Of a DNA stretch of 60,209 bases, positions 1-9,485 are shown one piece after another. Positions within the stretch are counted from its first letter, which is position 1. Each line of letters opens with the position of its first letter. Source of the stretch: Chitinophagaceae bacterium (lineage in GTDB: Bacteria; Bacteroidota; Bacteroidia; Chitinophagales; Chitinophagaceae). The notes beneath the pieces were generated by a model that saw nothing but the letters and a program-made list of their open reading frames with translations, was not told the DNA's origin and made no database searches. The stretch is taken from assembly GCA_028288595.1 (NCBI GenBank), contig JAQBNK010000048.1:1-60209 (forward strand). Direction: 5' to 3'. The translations under genes and the position numbers were made by a program.

Positions 1-86
1 TGTGGAAAAAGAATTTCCGGGATTTTCTTGTTTTTTTCTTAAAAAATAATATTTAACTTGTTGTCCCCCAAAAAACTAAACTGCTT

Positions 87-341
87 ATGCTCGCAATTCA
101 ACCACAAGCCTTTAGTGTAAACATGGACAACGACTTCCTGTTTATTCAGCTAAACGATTCAAAATTCCAGTTCACACCAGTGGAATACACTATTTATTCT
201 TCAGATCATACACCGATGCGAAAGGGCCGCTTCTCCGGTAAAGTTGTCCAATTGCGATTGGCACATTTACCCCTGGGTCAATACGGAATAGAGATTGAAC
301 TGGCAGGCTCGTCTGTTAATTATTCTTTTAGCAGGAGCTAA
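87..341 (+). CDS. Small protein of unknown function
   Basis: An 84-residue protein that I do not recognise. No signal peptide or transmembrane segment is visible. Its second half alternates hydrophobic and polar residues in the manner of beta strands (for example LPLGQYGIEIEL), which resembles small beta-sandwich domains, but that is only an impression. The stop codon lies two bases before the stop of the convergent DUF1080 gene, so both genes end back to back with no room for a separate terminator. It is placed as coding because the frame is open over the whole stretch and the composition fits its neighbours; function is unknown. Confidence 0.55.
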   Translation: MLAIQPQAFSVNMDNDFLFIQLNDSKFQFTPVEYTIYSSDHTPMRKGRFSGKVVQLRLAHLPLGQYGIEIELAGSSVNYSFSRS

Positions 342-343
342 AA

Positions 344-1084
344 TCAGAGCGTCTTTATTTTAATATTCCTGAACCATACTTCATCTCCATGATCCTGTAA
401 GGCAAATTTTCCTGTTTTAAAATTTCCAAAACCGGGCATTGTTTTAAACTTACTTCCGGCAACCATTTTCCTCCAGTTCTCATCCCACATTGTTGTATGC
501 AAAACGTTTTCTCCGTTTAAAATAAATTGGAGATCGCCATTGTTAGAAATTATTTCAGCCTGGTTCCACTCACCTACCGGTCTTACCGTTTCTTTTGAAA
601 CTTTGATTAAATCATAAAGATCACCGGCACGATGTTTAATAATTTTTCCATCAGGATGACCATCGTTATCTAATACCTGCATTTCAGGACCCGTGTTATA
701 AGTATTCTTGTATTTCACGGTGTCTTCCTTCACATAAAAGATCAAACCACTATTTCCTTTAGGAGAAATTTTCCATTCATATTTAAAATCAAAATTCCCA
801 AACTCTTCATTGGTTACCAGATCACCTCCACCAAAAGTTTTCCTGTCATTCATGTCTACATATAATGCGCCCTCACCAGCATGCCATGCACCCGGTGAGC
901 CCGGCTTTCCGTAGATGTGCCAGCCCATTAATGTTTTGCCATCGAAAAGCATTCGCCAGCCTGCATTTTTTTCAGCAACAGTAAGTCCGTTACCATTAAC
1001 AGTACGGGTAACTGTTTTACTTGTGGTGTGACAGGCCATTAGCAGTACAAAAGCGAATAAAATTCCCGTGGTTATTCTTTTCAT
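344..1084 (-). CDS. DUF1080 lipoprotein, probable 3-keto-glycoside hydrolase
   Basis: A 246-residue single-domain DUF1080 (3-keto-disaccharide hydrolase) protein. The N-terminus is a lipoprotein signal with lipobox LMAC and Cys18, so it should be anchored in the envelope. The family signature WRMLFDGKTLMGWHIYG follows at about residues 43-59, and the fold is a concanavalin-type jelly roll. Known members cleave glycosides whose sugar has first been oxidised at C3. It is the last gene of a reverse-strand run with a cytochrome c (2 bp upstream), a TIM-barrel isomerase and a Gfo/Idh dehydrogenase, which supports a place in an oxidise-then-cleave glycoside pathway. The actual substrate cannot be read from sequence. 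Confidence 0.85.
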   Translation of the reverse strand: MKRITTGILFAFVLLMACHTTSKTVTRTVNGNGLTVAEKNAGWRMLFDGKTLMGWHIYGKPGSPGAWHAGEGALYVDMNDRKTFGGGDLVTNEEFGNFDFKYEWKISPKGNSGLIFYVKEDTVKYKNTYNTGPEMQVLDNDGHPDGKIIKHRAGDLYDLIKVSKETVRPVGEWNQAEIISNNGDLQFILNGENVLHTTMWDENWRKMVAGSKFKTMPGFGNFKTGKFALQDHGDEVWFRNIKIKTL

Positions 1085-1086
1085 AA

Positions 1087-1473
1087 TTATTTTTTTAAGG
1101 ACATGATATATTTAAGCATTGCTTTCGCATCTTCTTTAGATAAGGTTGGATGTGGGGTCATTGGAATTTGTCCCCAATGTCCCGCGCCACCGGTAATGAT
1201 CTTATTTGATAAACTATCAATTGTATTATCATCATTCGGATATTTTGCAGCAACATCCTGGTAAGCAGGTCCGGTGGAGGCTTCAGTATTTTTATGACAA
1301 GTGAAACAGTCGCTTTTTGCGATCATTTCAAGTCCTTTCTCTGCTTCGGGATCTTTTTTAGGTTCTGCCGTTACAGCCTGTGAATTGTCAGCAGTTTTTT
1401 TATTGCTGTCATTATTATTGCCGCAACTCATTATGAAAATGATAAGCGCCAGCCCGACTAAAGTTTTTTTCAT
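1087..1473 (-). CDS. Lipoprotein class I cytochrome c
   Basis: A 128-residue monohaem cytochrome c. Residues 1-17 are a lipoprotein signal ending in MSC (Cys17), followed by a polar, Asn/Lys-rich linker. The haem-binding motif CFTCH is at 56-60 and the likely axial Met lies in QIPMTPHP near residue 106. Class I small cytochromes of this kind act as periplasmic electron carriers. It sits between the DUF1080 hydrolase (2 bp) and a TIM-barrel isomerase (15 bp), and a GMC dehydrogenase with its small subunit lies a few kilobases away, so I infer that it takes electrons from sugar oxidation. It could equally serve general respiration. Confidence 0.88.
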   Translation of the reverse strand: MKKTLVGLALIIFIMSCGNNNDSNKKTADNSQAVTAEPKKDPEAEKGLEMIAKSDCFTCHKNTEASTGPAYQDVAAKYPNDDNTIDSLSNKIITGGAGHWGQIPMTPHPTLSKEDAKAMLKYIMSLKK

Positions 1474-1488
1474 GTGAATTAATTTCAG

Positions 1489-2550
1489 TTATTGATTGTT
1501 GAGCCCTAAGATACTGCGATTGAATTGTTCATCACTCCCTGTATTCGCAAAATCGTCAAAAGCTTTTTCTGTAACCCGTATAATATTGTTTTTAATGAAA
1601 GCCGCTCCTTCTTTCGCACCGTCCTCAGGATGTTTCAAACAACACTCCCATTCCATCACGGCCCAGCCCGGGTAATCATAAGCAGTTAGTTTGCTGAATA
1701 TCGCTTTAAAATTTACCTGTCCGTCGCCCGGGGAACGGAAACGCCCTGCCCTGTTCACCCAGCTTTGATATCCTCCATACACACCTTGTTTTCCTGTTGG
1801 ATTAAATTCTGCATCCTTCACATGAAATGCCCTGATGCGCTCATGGTAATGATCGATATAAGCGAGATAATCAAGACACTGTAAAATAAAATGTGAGGGA
1901 TCATATAACAAACATGCCCTTGCATGATTATTTACTTTCTCTAAAAACATTTCATAAGTAACTCCATCAAACAGATCTTCCCCCGGATGTATCTCGTAAC
2001 AAAGATCAACGCCGCATTCATCAAACACATTTAAAATGGGAAGCCATCTTTTTGCAAGTTCTGTAAATCCTGTTTCAACAAGCCCGGCCGGTCTTTGCGG
2101 CCAGGGATTAAATGTGTGCCATAATAAAGCGCCGCTGAATGTTGCGCAGGCATTCAATCCTAAATTCTGCGACGCTTTTGCAGCATACTTTACTTGTTGC
2201 ACTGCCCATTCCGTTCTTGCTTTTGGATTATTGCGATATGCTTCAGGTGCAAAACCGTCAAACATAATATCGTAAGCAGGATGCGATGCAACCAGTTGCC
2301 CCTGTAAATGCGTTGATAGTTCTGTGATCTCCAGCCCGCAATCATTAACTAATCCTTTCAGTTCATCTGCATAAGTTTTGCTTTCTGCGGCCTTTTGCAA
2401 ATCAATACACCTTGGATCCCATGTAGGAATTTGCACACCGATAAATCCTAAACTTTTCGCCCATCTGCAAATACTTTCAAGAGAATTAAATGGTGGCTTA
2501 TCACCTAAAAACTGCGCAAGAAAAATACCGGGGCCTTTGATGGTTCGCAT
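1489..2550 (-). CDS. Sugar phosphate isomerase/epimerase family TIM-barrel protein
   Basis: A 353-residue AP endonuclease 2-like TIM barrel (xylose isomerase-like). Likely metal ligands are seen at the ends of strands: Glu in CYEIHPGEDLF, Asp in LLYDPSHF, His in FHVKDAEF and Glu in VMEWECC. I chose the Met of MRTIKGPGIF as the start; the frame runs 16 codons further upstream, but that extension does not look like family sequence and enters an AT-rich word repeat. No signal peptide, so cytoplasmic, unlike the Tat-exported barrels downstream. Operon with the Gfo/Idh gene upstream and the cytochrome and DUF1080 genes downstream. Likely isomerises or epimerises a keto-sugar or inositol-type intermediate; substrate unknown. 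Confidence 0.82.
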   Translation of the reverse strand: MRTIKGPGIFLAQFLGDKPPFNSLESICRWAKSLGFIGVQIPTWDPRCIDLQKAAESKTYADELKGLVNDCGLEITELSTHLQGQLVASHPAYDIMFDGFAPEAYRNNPKARTEWAVQQVKYAAKASQNLGLNACATFSGALLWHTFNPWPQRPAGLVETGFTELAKRWLPILNVFDECGVDLCYEIHPGEDLFDGVTYEMFLEKVNNHARACLLYDPSHFILQCLDYLAYIDHYHERIRAFHVKDAEFNPTGKQGVYGGYQSWVNRAGRFRSPGDGQVNFKAIFSKLTAYDYPGWAVMEWECCLKHPEDGAKEGAAFIKNNIIRVTEKAFDDFANTGSDEQFNRSILGLNNQ

Positions 2551-2663
2551 ATCGTAAGAATTTGAGATTGCTAAATTATAGAGTTTATCAATAGTCAATT
2601 GTCATTGGTCAATAGTCATTAGTCATTAGTCAAAAGCGCCAACTTCCAACTAACAACCGCCAA

Positions 2664-3812
2664 CTATATATTCAGCCACTTCTCCTCCGACTTCCCGCTC
2701 TCAATTACTTTTTCAATAAACAACATCCCTCTAACACCTTCTTCGGCCTTTGGAAAATCGAGCCACTCAGGCTTTGGTTGTCCATTGCTTAACTGTGCCT
2801 GCACACATAAAATAAAATTGCGGTAGAGATTGGCGAATGCTTCTAAATATCCTTCAGGATGGCCCGAAGGCGTGCGTGTATTATGTTGTGCGAACGAAGA
2901 TAAATATCCATTTCCTGCACGCCATATTTCAGCGGGTTTATCAAGGTGGCGAATGATCAAACTGTTCGCTTCGGTATGCCGCCATTCAAGTCCGCCGTTT
3001 TCGCCATACACTTTTATATGAAGATCATTTTCTTCACCGGCCATTATTTGAGACGCCATCAGCACACCGCTTGCACCATTATTGAATTTCAAAAGAACCG
3101 CCCCGTCATCATCTAATTTGCGGCCTTCTACAACGATATTAATATCAGCACAAAGTTTTGTTGCCTGCAAACCTGTTATATATTCTGCAAGGTTAAAAGC
3201 ATGTGTACCAATATCGCCCATCGCTCCTGCAATACCACTGCGTGAAGGATCGGTTCTCCATGCGGCCTGTTTCTGATCACTTCCCTCTAAAAAATCACTG
3301 AGCCATCCCTGCGGGTAACTGACAAATATTTTCCTGATCTTACCGAGCTTACCAGCAGCTATTTGTTGTTTCGCTTCTTTCACCATCGGGTAACCCGTGT
3401 ATGTATGTGTAAGGCAGAAATATTTTCCGGAAGCATCGGCGATCTTTTTTAGTTCTTCTGCTTCTTTCAGATTGAAGGTCATGGGTTTGTCGAGCACTAC
3501 ATGAAAACCATTTTCAAGTGCCAGCTTAGCGGGTTCAAAATGAAGATGGTTGGGTGTAACGATGCTAATGAAATCTATCCGCTCATTTTCAGGAAGTGAT
3601 TTTTCTTTTTCTATCATTTCTTTATAAGAGCCATAGACACGGCTTTCAGAAAGATTAAGGTCATGCCCGGTTTGAGCGGATTTTGCAGGATCTGAACTGA
3701 AAGCACCTGCAACTAATTCTGTTAGTCCGTCCATTGATGCTGCAATTCTGTGAACCGCCCCTATAAACGCACCCGGCCCGCCGCCGATCATTCCCATTCG
3801 TAGTTTTCTCAT
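2664..3812 (-). CDS. Gfo/Idh/MocA family NAD(P)-dependent oxidoreductase
   Basis: A 382-residue cytoplasmic dehydrogenase. The N-terminal Rossmann motif is MIGGGPGAFIG (residues 8-18). The usual EKP motif appears as DKPMTFN, and the catalytic region reads GDIGTHAFNLAEY with the expected His. The C-terminal alpha/beta domain is complete. Family members oxidise or reduce hydroxyls of sugars and inositols, and some carry out the 3-keto step of glycoside metabolism. First gene of the reverse-strand run that continues with the TIM-barrel, cytochrome c and DUF1080 genes, and divergent from the MFS permease gene across a 213-bp gap that should hold both promoters. Substrate is not predictable from sequence. 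Confidence 0.85.
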   Translation of the reverse strand: MRKLRMGMIGGGPGAFIGAVHRIAASMDGLTELVAGAFSSDPAKSAQTGHDLNLSESRVYGSYKEMIEKEKSLPENERIDFISIVTPNHLHFEPAKLALENGFHVVLDKPMTFNLKEAEELKKIADASGKYFCLTHTYTGYPMVKEAKQQIAAGKLGKIRKIFVSYPQGWLSDFLEGSDQKQAAWRTDPSRSGIAGAMGDIGTHAFNLAEYITGLQATKLCADINIVVEGRKLDDDGAVLLKFNNGASGVLMASQIMAGEENDLHIKVYGENGGLEWRHTEANSLIIRHLDKPAEIWRAGNGYLSSFAQHNTRTPSGHPEGYLEAFANLYRNFILCVQAQLSNGQPKPEWLDFPKAEEGVRGMLFIEKVIESGKSEEKWLNI

Positions 3813-4025
3813 AAGTGTAGTTTTCAGAAATCAATGGAAAGATAATATAGCATTGAAATAAAACGCTTCTCATTTTTTGCTTTTTTTTGTTGAGAGAATT
3901 TTTTTGCCGTTCGATGATAAAATGTGTACTTTATACCCGTTATAAAATTGTACGATTGCCTGAGAAAAATCCTGTTTACCACCGGCACTTTCTATCAGCC
4001 AGTCAGATAAATTAAACAACTGCCA

Positions 4026-5267
4026 ATGAAGCCCGCCATCCGCATTCAGTTATCTGTAATGATGTTCTTCAACTTTTTTATCTGGGGTGCCTGGTTCGTA
4101 ACGATGGGGACTTATTTAAAATCTATCAACGCCACAGATGTACAGGTGGGTGTAGCCTATGGTACACAATCTTTAGGTGCCATTATCGCTCCGTTTATTA
4201 TTGGTTTGATCGCAGACCGTTTTTTTGCAGCGCAAAAGATACTAGCGATCCTGCATATTCTTGGTGCGGGTTTACTTTATTATATAACTACCATTCACGA
4301 CTTCAATACTTTCTACCCTGTTCTGTTGATCTATATGATCCTGTTCATGCCAACGCTTGCATTGGTGAACGCTGTATCATTTAAACAATTGAATAGTCCT
4401 GAAAAAGAGTTTGCCAATATTCGTGTATGGGGAACCATCGGGTGGATCGTTGCTGGATTAATTATCGGGTGGATGGCCTGGGAAAAGAATGCTTCTCTCG
4501 AAAATACTTTCCGGCTGGCGGCAATCGTATCGCTGGTGCTGGGGCTTTTCAGTTTCACATTACCGAATACGCCTCCTCCTAAAAGAGGTTCGAAAACATC
4601 AGTTGGAGAAATTCTCGGACTGGATGCTATCGGTTTATTAAAGGACCGTAACTTTTTGGTTTTCTTTCTTTCCTCTTTACTCATTTGTATCCCGCTTGCT
4701 TTCTATTACCAGGAAACGAATATTTATTTAAATGAAATAGGTGTTGATGCCGCTGCAGGAAAAATGGCATTCGGACAAATGTCGGAAATGATCTTTCTCT
4801 TCCTGATGCCATTCTTTTTTGCCCGCTGGGGTGTTAAAAAAATGCTGCTGATCGGAATGGCCGCATGGGTATTGCGTTACCTGTGTTTCGGATTCGGCGA
4901 TGCAGGTTCCGGCATGTGGATGTTATATGCAGGGATTATTTTACATGGCGTGTGTTATGATTTCTTCTTTGTTACAGGACAGGTATACACCGATGCAAGG
5001 GCCGGGGAACGCATTCGTGCATCAGCACAGGGAATGATCACACTCGCAACTTACGGCGTGGGTATGCTGATCGGTTTCTGGATAGCTGGTATGGTCGCGG
5101 AGAAAAACACATTGGGTAAAGGGCATGACTGGAAAAATATATGGATGGTTCCGGCGATCATTGCATTTATTGTTATGCTCATATTCCTCGTATTCTTCAA
5201 AGGAAAAAAACCGATAGTCGCAGATAAAAATGTTGATACCGGGCTCGCGGGAAGTCCGCTTGCTTAA
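4026..5267 (+). CDS. MFS transporter, nucleoside:H+ symporter (NupG/XapB-like) family
   Basis: A 413-residue polytopic membrane protein with about twelve hydrophobic segments. The start (QLSVMMFFNFFIWGAWFVTM) and the GLIADRFF loop after the second helix are typical of the nucleoside:proton symporter branch of the major facilitator superfamily. In Bacteroidota this branch is commonly placed in sugar oxidation loci. Here it is the first forward gene, 15 bp before a Tat-exported TIM-barrel gene, so it probably imports the product of the extracytoplasmic steps rather than a nucleoside. That substrate reassignment is inference from context. Confidence 0.83.
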   Translation: MKPAIRIQLSVMMFFNFFIWGAWFVTMGTYLKSINATDVQVGVAYGTQSLGAIIAPFIIGLIADRFFAAQKILAILHILGAGLLYYITTIHDFNTFYPVLLIYMILFMPTLALVNAVSFKQLNSPEKEFANIRVWGTIGWIVAGLIIGWMAWEKNASLENTFRLAAIVSLVLGLFSFTLPNTPPPKRGSKTSVGEILGLDAIGLLKDRNFLVFFLSSLLICIPLAFYYQETNIYLNEIGVDAAAGKMAFGQMSEMIFLFLMPFFFARWGVKKMLLIGMAAWVLRYLCFGFGDAGSGMWMLYAGIILHGVCYDFFFVTGQVYTDARAGERIRASAQGMITLATYGVGMLIGFWIAGMVAEKNTLGKGHDWKNIWMVPAIIAFIVMLIFLVFFKGKKPIVADKNVDTGLAGSPLA

Positions 5268-5282
5268 AAGTTATAATAAGAA

Positions 5283-6167
5283 ATGGCACAACAAACCTCC
5301 AGGCGAAAACTATTAAAGAACCTCTTACTAAGCGGGTCGGCTGTAATGGCCGTGCCTTCCATTGCATTCAGTAATTGTACAGATGAAAAAAAATCAATGC
5401 AGCTTAAAGGAAACATAAATCATTCTGTCTGCAGGTGGACATACAGCCAGTTGTCAGTTGAAGAACTATGCAAAGTGGTAAAGGATCTGGGTTTTTCTGC
5501 TATGGATCTTGTTGGGCCCAAAGACTGGGATACGCTTAAACAATATGGCATTTATTCATCCATGTGTAATGGCGCTGAAATAAATTTAGTGAATGGTTGG
5601 AACGATAAACAATATCATCCCACACTCATAAAAAACTACACGGAACATATTGATCTTGTTGCCAAAGCAGGATATAAAAACCTGATCTGCTTTAGCGGGA
5701 ACAGGAATGGAATGGATGATGAAACAGGAATGAAAAATTGTGTTGATGGATTAAAGCAGATCCTTCCGCTTGCTGAAAAAAGAGGTGTAACGATTCAAAT
5801 GGAACTACTAAACAGCAAAGTGAATCATAAAGATTATATGTGCGACCGTTCGCCCTGGGGTATTGAACTGGTGAAGCGGCTTGGATCAGAAAATTTTAAA
5901 TTATTGTATGATATTTATCACATGCAGATCGATGAGGGTGATGTGATCAGGAGCATACAAACCAATCATCAATATTTTGGTCATTATCACACCGGTGGAA
6001 ATCCCGGCAGGCATGAGATCGATGAAACACAGGAACTGAATTATCCTGCAATCATGAAAGCGATAGTGGAAACAGGTTTCAAAGGTTTTGTGGCCCAGGA
6101 ATTTATTCCGGCAAGAACAGATAAAGTGGCTTCATTAAGACAGGCAATTTCATTATGCGACGTTTAA
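5283..6167 (+). CDS. Tat-exported TIM-barrel protein (hydroxypyruvate isomerase-like)
   Basis: A 294-residue protein with a twin-arginine signal (SRRKLLKNLLLSG, arginines 7-8) followed by a TIM barrel of the sugar isomerase/epimerase superfamily. Metal-binding residues can be followed: Glu in MELLNSKVNHK, Asp in LYDIYHMQ, His in GHYHTGGNPGR and the last Glu in AQEFIP. The HYHTGGNPGRHEID stretch is typical of the hydroxypyruvate isomerase (Hyi) branch. Tat export suggests that it folds and binds metal before secretion. It follows the permease by 15 bp and precedes the GMC dehydrogenase by 36 bp, so it belongs to the same forward operon. True substrate is probably a keto-sugar rather than hydroxypyruvate. 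Confidence 0.82.
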   Translation: MAQQTSRRKLLKNLLLSGSAVMAVPSIAFSNCTDEKKSMQLKGNINHSVCRWTYSQLSVEELCKVVKDLGFSAMDLVGPKDWDTLKQYGIYSSMCNGAEINLVNGWNDKQYHPTLIKNYTEHIDLVAKAGYKNLICFSGNRNGMDDETGMKNCVDGLKQILPLAEKRGVTIQMELLNSKVNHKDYMCDRSPWGIELVKRLGSENFKLLYDIYHMQIDEGDVIRSIQTNHQYFGHYHTGGNPGRHEIDETQELNYPAIMKAIVETGFKGFVAQEFIPARTDKVASLRQAISLCDV

Positions 6168-6203
6168 TATTTTTTGTCATCAATCCTAAAATAAAAATTA
6201 CAC

Positions 6204-7883
6204 ATGGCGAACAACACTTATGACGCGATTGTTGTGGGTTCAGGTATCAGCGGCGGATGGGCGGCTAAGGAACTAACAGAGAAAGGCTTAAAAGTTTTAT
6301 TACTTGAAAGAGGAGAAAACATCGAGCACATTAAAGGTTATGTGAACGCGAACAAAAATCCCTGGGAGTTTCCTCACCGTGGCGGAAGAACACAGCAGAT
6401 GATAAAAGATTATCCTGTGCTGAAAAGAGATTACCCCCTTAACGAAACCAATCTTAATTATTGGGTTAAGGATACGGAGAGTCCTTACACAGAAGTAAAA
6501 AGATTCGACTGGTATCGCGGCTATCATGTAGGCGGACGCTCACTCATGTGGGGAAGACAAAGCTATCGCTGGAGTGATTTCGATTTCGAGGCCAATGCTA
6601 AAGATGGCATCGCTATCGACTGGCCCATTCGTTATAAAGACATTGCGCCATGGTATGATTATGCAGAGAAATTCGCAGGCATCAGCGGTAACCGCGACGG
6701 CCTGGCACAACTCCCCGATGGACAGTTCATGCCGGCGATGGAAATGAACTGCGTTGAAAAAGATGTATCGGCAAGAATTAAAGAACATTATAAAGGCCTG
6801 CGCCAGATGATCATAGGGCGCACAGCGAATATTACTGTTGCACACAATGACAGAACCAATTGCCAGTACAGAAATAAGTGCTGGCTGGGTTGTCCTTTCG
6901 GTGCTTATTTCAGTACACAATCTGCCACACTTCCTGCAGCAATGAAAACAGGTAACTTAACACTAAGACCTTTTTCAATTGTAAAAGAACTGATCTACGA
7001 TAAGGATACTAAAAAAGCGAAAGGCGTAAGAATACTGGATGCGGAAACAAATAAGACCTACGATTATTTTTCGAAGATCGTTTTTGTAAACGCCTCCACA
7101 TTAAACAGCGCATGGGTGCTGATGAACACAGCTACTGATATATGGCCCGATGGTTTGGGCAGCAGCAGCGGTGAACTCGGACATAATTTAATGGATCACC
7201 ATTTCCGTTGCGGCGCCTCAGGTAAAGCAGAAGGTTACGATGATAAATATTACTACGGTAAAAGACCGAATGGTATTTATGTTCCGCGTTTCAGGAATTT
7301 GTTTGGTGATAAAAGAGACTACATCCGTGGCTTCGGTTACCAGGGCAGTGCGAGCCGCGATGGATGGGCAAGAGAAGTTGCTGAAATGAATATCGGCGGT
7401 GAATATAAAGATGCATTGGCAGAACCCGGCGACTGGAACATAGGTCTCGGTGGATTTGGTGAAATGCTTCCATACCATGAGAATAAAATAACGCTGGATA
7501 AAACTAAAAAAGATAAATGGGGTCTTCCTGTTTTAGCAATCGATGCGGAAATAAAAGACAATGAAAGAAAAATGCGTAAGGATATGATGGCTGATGCCCA
7601 GGAAATGCTGGAAGCAGCGGGCATCAAGAATGTTCATACGCATGATAATGATTATTACCCCGGCATGGGCATTCACGAAATGGGAACTGCGCGTATGGGC
7701 AAAGATCCAAAGACTTCTGTACTGAATGAACATAACCAGGTATGGGATGCAAAAAATGTATTCGTAACAGATGGTTCATGTATGGTATCTGCCGCTTGCG
7801 TTAACCCGTCGCTTACTTATATGGCGTTAACAGCAAGAGCAGCAGATTTTGCAGTGAGTGAATTGAAAAAAGGAAATCTGTAG
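6204..7883 (+). CDS. GMC family FAD-dependent oxidoreductase, catalytic subunit
   Basis: A 559-residue glucose-methanol-choline oxidoreductase. The FAD-binding Rossmann motif AIVVGSGISGGWAAKEL is at the N-terminus with the ribose-binding Glu in LLLERGE. The C-terminal domain carries the catalytic His in MGIHEMGTARMG and Asn in CVNPSLTYMAL. This subtype resembles the flavoprotein subunits of gluconate 2-dehydrogenase, fructose dehydrogenase and glucoside 3-dehydrogenase. It has no signal peptide, which fits export as a passenger of a Tat-bearing small subunit. That partner is encoded at 9486-10046, after an intervening Gfo/Idh gene. I infer a periplasmic sugar C3 (or similar) dehydrogenase donating electrons to cytochrome c. 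Confidence 0.88.
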   Translation: MANNTYDAIVVGSGISGGWAAKELTEKGLKVLLLERGENIEHIKGYVNANKNPWEFPHRGGRTQQMIKDYPVLKRDYPLNETNLNYWVKDTESPYTEVKRFDWYRGYHVGGRSLMWGRQSYRWSDFDFEANAKDGIAIDWPIRYKDIAPWYDYAEKFAGISGNRDGLAQLPDGQFMPAMEMNCVEKDVSARIKEHYKGLRQMIIGRTANITVAHNDRTNCQYRNKCWLGCPFGAYFSTQSATLPAAMKTGNLTLRPFSIVKELIYDKDTKKAKGVRILDAETNKTYDYFSKIVFVNASTLNSAWVLMNTATDIWPDGLGSSSGELGHNLMDHHFRCGASGKAEGYDDKYYYGKRPNGIYVPRFRNLFGDKRDYIRGFGYQGSASRDGWAREVAEMNIGGEYKDALAEPGDWNIGLGGFGEMLPYHENKITLDKTKKDKWGLPVLAIDAEIKDNERKMRKDMMADAQEMLEAAGIKNVHTHDNDYYPGMGIHEMGTARMGKDPKTSVLNEHNQVWDAKNVFVTDGSCMVSAACVNPSLTYMALTARAADFAVSELKKGNL

Positions 7884-7994
7884 AATTAAGAATTATGAAT
7901 TAAGAATTATGAATGCAGCTTATTCTTACTATTCATTTTTAATTCTTAACGAAGTAATTCATAATTCTGAATTCATAATTCTTAATTCTTAATT
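7884..7994. repeat. Long A/T-rich inverted repeat between GMC and Gfo/Idh genes
   Basis: Left arm 7884-7914 and right arm 7957-7994 are near reverse complements, both made of repeats of the word 'aattaagaattatg'. The left arm begins right at the GMC stop codon and the right arm ends about ten bases before the next start. The transcript would fold into a long hairpin. It may act as a processing site, transcript stabiliser or partial terminator inside the operon. Similar architecture with different words recurs at other gene ends in the window. Confidence 0.8.
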
Positions 7995-8003
7995 GAAAAA
8001 AAA

Positions 8004-9467
8004 ATGTCAGAAGAAAAAAAGACCACCCCTACTGCAGATACGAGCAGGCGGAATTTTTTAAGAGACACAACATTGGCAGCAGCCGGATTTATGATCATTC
8101 CCAGGCATGTACTGGGAAGAGGATATGTTGCGCCGAGTGACAGGCTTATCGTTGCCGGTATAGGCGCAGGCGGTAAAGGTGAAAGTGATATAGCCAACTT
8201 CTTCAAAAGCGGTAAAGCCGATATCGGATTTTTGGTTGATGTGGATGATCGCAGGGCCGCAAAAACTGTTGCAAACTTTCCTAAAGCGAAATATTACAAG
8301 GACTGGCGTGAACTGATGGATAAAGAGTCAAAAAACTTTGATGCAGTTTCTGTTTCCACGCCCGATCATAACCACGCGGTAATTGCACTTTCTGCTATGC
8401 AGTTAGGTAAGCACGTGTATGTACAAAAACCGCTTACGCATGATATCTATGAGGCAAGAGTATTAACCGCTGCAGAAAAAAAATATAAGGTCGTTACGCA
8501 AATGGGTAACCAGGGTTCTTCCGGAGATGGTGTAAGACAATTAAGAGAATGGTATGATGCTGGCATTATCGGCGACGTTCACACTGTTTATTGCTGGACG
8601 GATCGTCCCGTATGGCCACAGGGAATTCCCTGGTCTTCTACCCCTGCCCCGGTTCCTGCAGGTTTAGACTGGAATCTCTGGCTGGGTACGGCGCCTTATA
8701 AAGATTATGTTGAAAAATTAGTTCCCTTCAACTGGAGGGGCTGGTGGGATTATGGTACCGGCGCTTTAGGCGATATGGGTTGCCATATCATCGAACAGCC
8801 TTTCCGTGTACTCAATCTGCAATACGCAAATGATGTACAGGCAAGTGTGGGCAGCGTGTATGTAGATGAATTTAAACGCGGATATTTTCCTGAGAGCTGT
8901 CCTCCCTCAAGTCACGTTACTTTAACTTTCCCAAAAAGCGATAAAACAAACGGTCCTGTTACACTTCACTGGATGGATGGCGGTATTCAACCGGAAAGAC
9001 CTGCAGAATTAGGCGCCAATGAAACTTTTGGTGATGGTGGTAACGGTACCTTATTTATCGGCACAAAAGGAAAAATGATGTGCGGAACTTACGGTGCAAA
9101 TCCAAGACTGCTTCCGTTAACACGTACAAAAGAAGTTTCTGTTCCTGTAACTATTCCACGTGTACCGGGTGGTGCAGACGGCCACTATGCACAGTGGGTT
9201 GAAGCGGCCATTGCAGGATATGGAAAGAAAGAAGTGAGCTCTCCATTCTCCATTGCAGGACCATTAACAGAAGCATTATTAATGGCCAATCTTGCGATCC
9301 GTGCTTATGATCTGAGGAAACCAAGGGCAACAGGTAATGGATTTGATTATCCCGGCCGTTATGTAAAATTATTATGGGATAACAACAACATGCGTGTTAC
9401 AAACCTTGACGAAGTAAACCAGTTTGTAAAACGCCAGTATCGCGATGGATTCACTTTAAAAGTTTAA
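8004..9467 (+). CDS. Tat-exported Gfo/Idh/MocA family oxidoreductase
   Basis: A 487-residue NAD(P)-type oxidoreductase with a twin-arginine signal (SRRNFLRDTTLAAAGF, arginines 15-16). The Rossmann motif is VAGIGAGGKGESD, the cofactor/catalytic motif is VQKPLTHD, and the active-site region reads GALGDMGCHIIEQPF with the conserved His. Long insertions compared with cytoplasmic members are common in the exported branch. Such proteins are thought to be secreted folded with a tightly bound nicotinamide cofactor, so they act as closed-cycle oxidoreductases or hydrolases rather than using free NAD. It lies between the GMC catalytic subunit and its small subunit, suggesting joint action on the same glycoside. 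Confidence 0.86.
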   Translation: MSEEKKTTPTADTSRRNFLRDTTLAAAGFMIIPRHVLGRGYVAPSDRLIVAGIGAGGKGESDIANFFKSGKADIGFLVDVDDRRAAKTVANFPKAKYYKDWRELMDKESKNFDAVSVSTPDHNHAVIALSAMQLGKHVYVQKPLTHDIYEARVLTAAEKKYKVVTQMGNQGSSGDGVRQLREWYDAGIIGDVHTVYCWTDRPVWPQGIPWSSTPAPVPAGLDWNLWLGTAPYKDYVEKLVPFNWRGWWDYGTGALGDMGCHIIEQPFRVLNLQYANDVQASVGSVYVDEFKRGYFPESCPPSSHVTLTFPKSDKTNGPVTLHWMDGGIQPERPAELGANETFGDGGNGTLFIGTKGKMMCGTYGANPRLLPLTRTKEVSVPVTIPRVPGGADGHYAQWVEAAIAGYGKKEVSSPFSIAGPLTEALLMANLAIRAYDLRKPRATGNGFDYPGRYVKLLWDNNNMRVTNLDEVNQFVKRQYRDGFTLKV

Positions 9468-9485
9468 CTATTAAAAAACTCAACT

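Noticed and set aside
2551-2598. Longer start of the TIM-barrel gene
   Set aside because: The extra residues are not family-like and run into an AT-rich word repeat.
2599-2655. 'tcattagtcattagtcaa' direct repeats
   Set aside because: Only one arm is present; no partner arm, so not listed as an inverted repeat.
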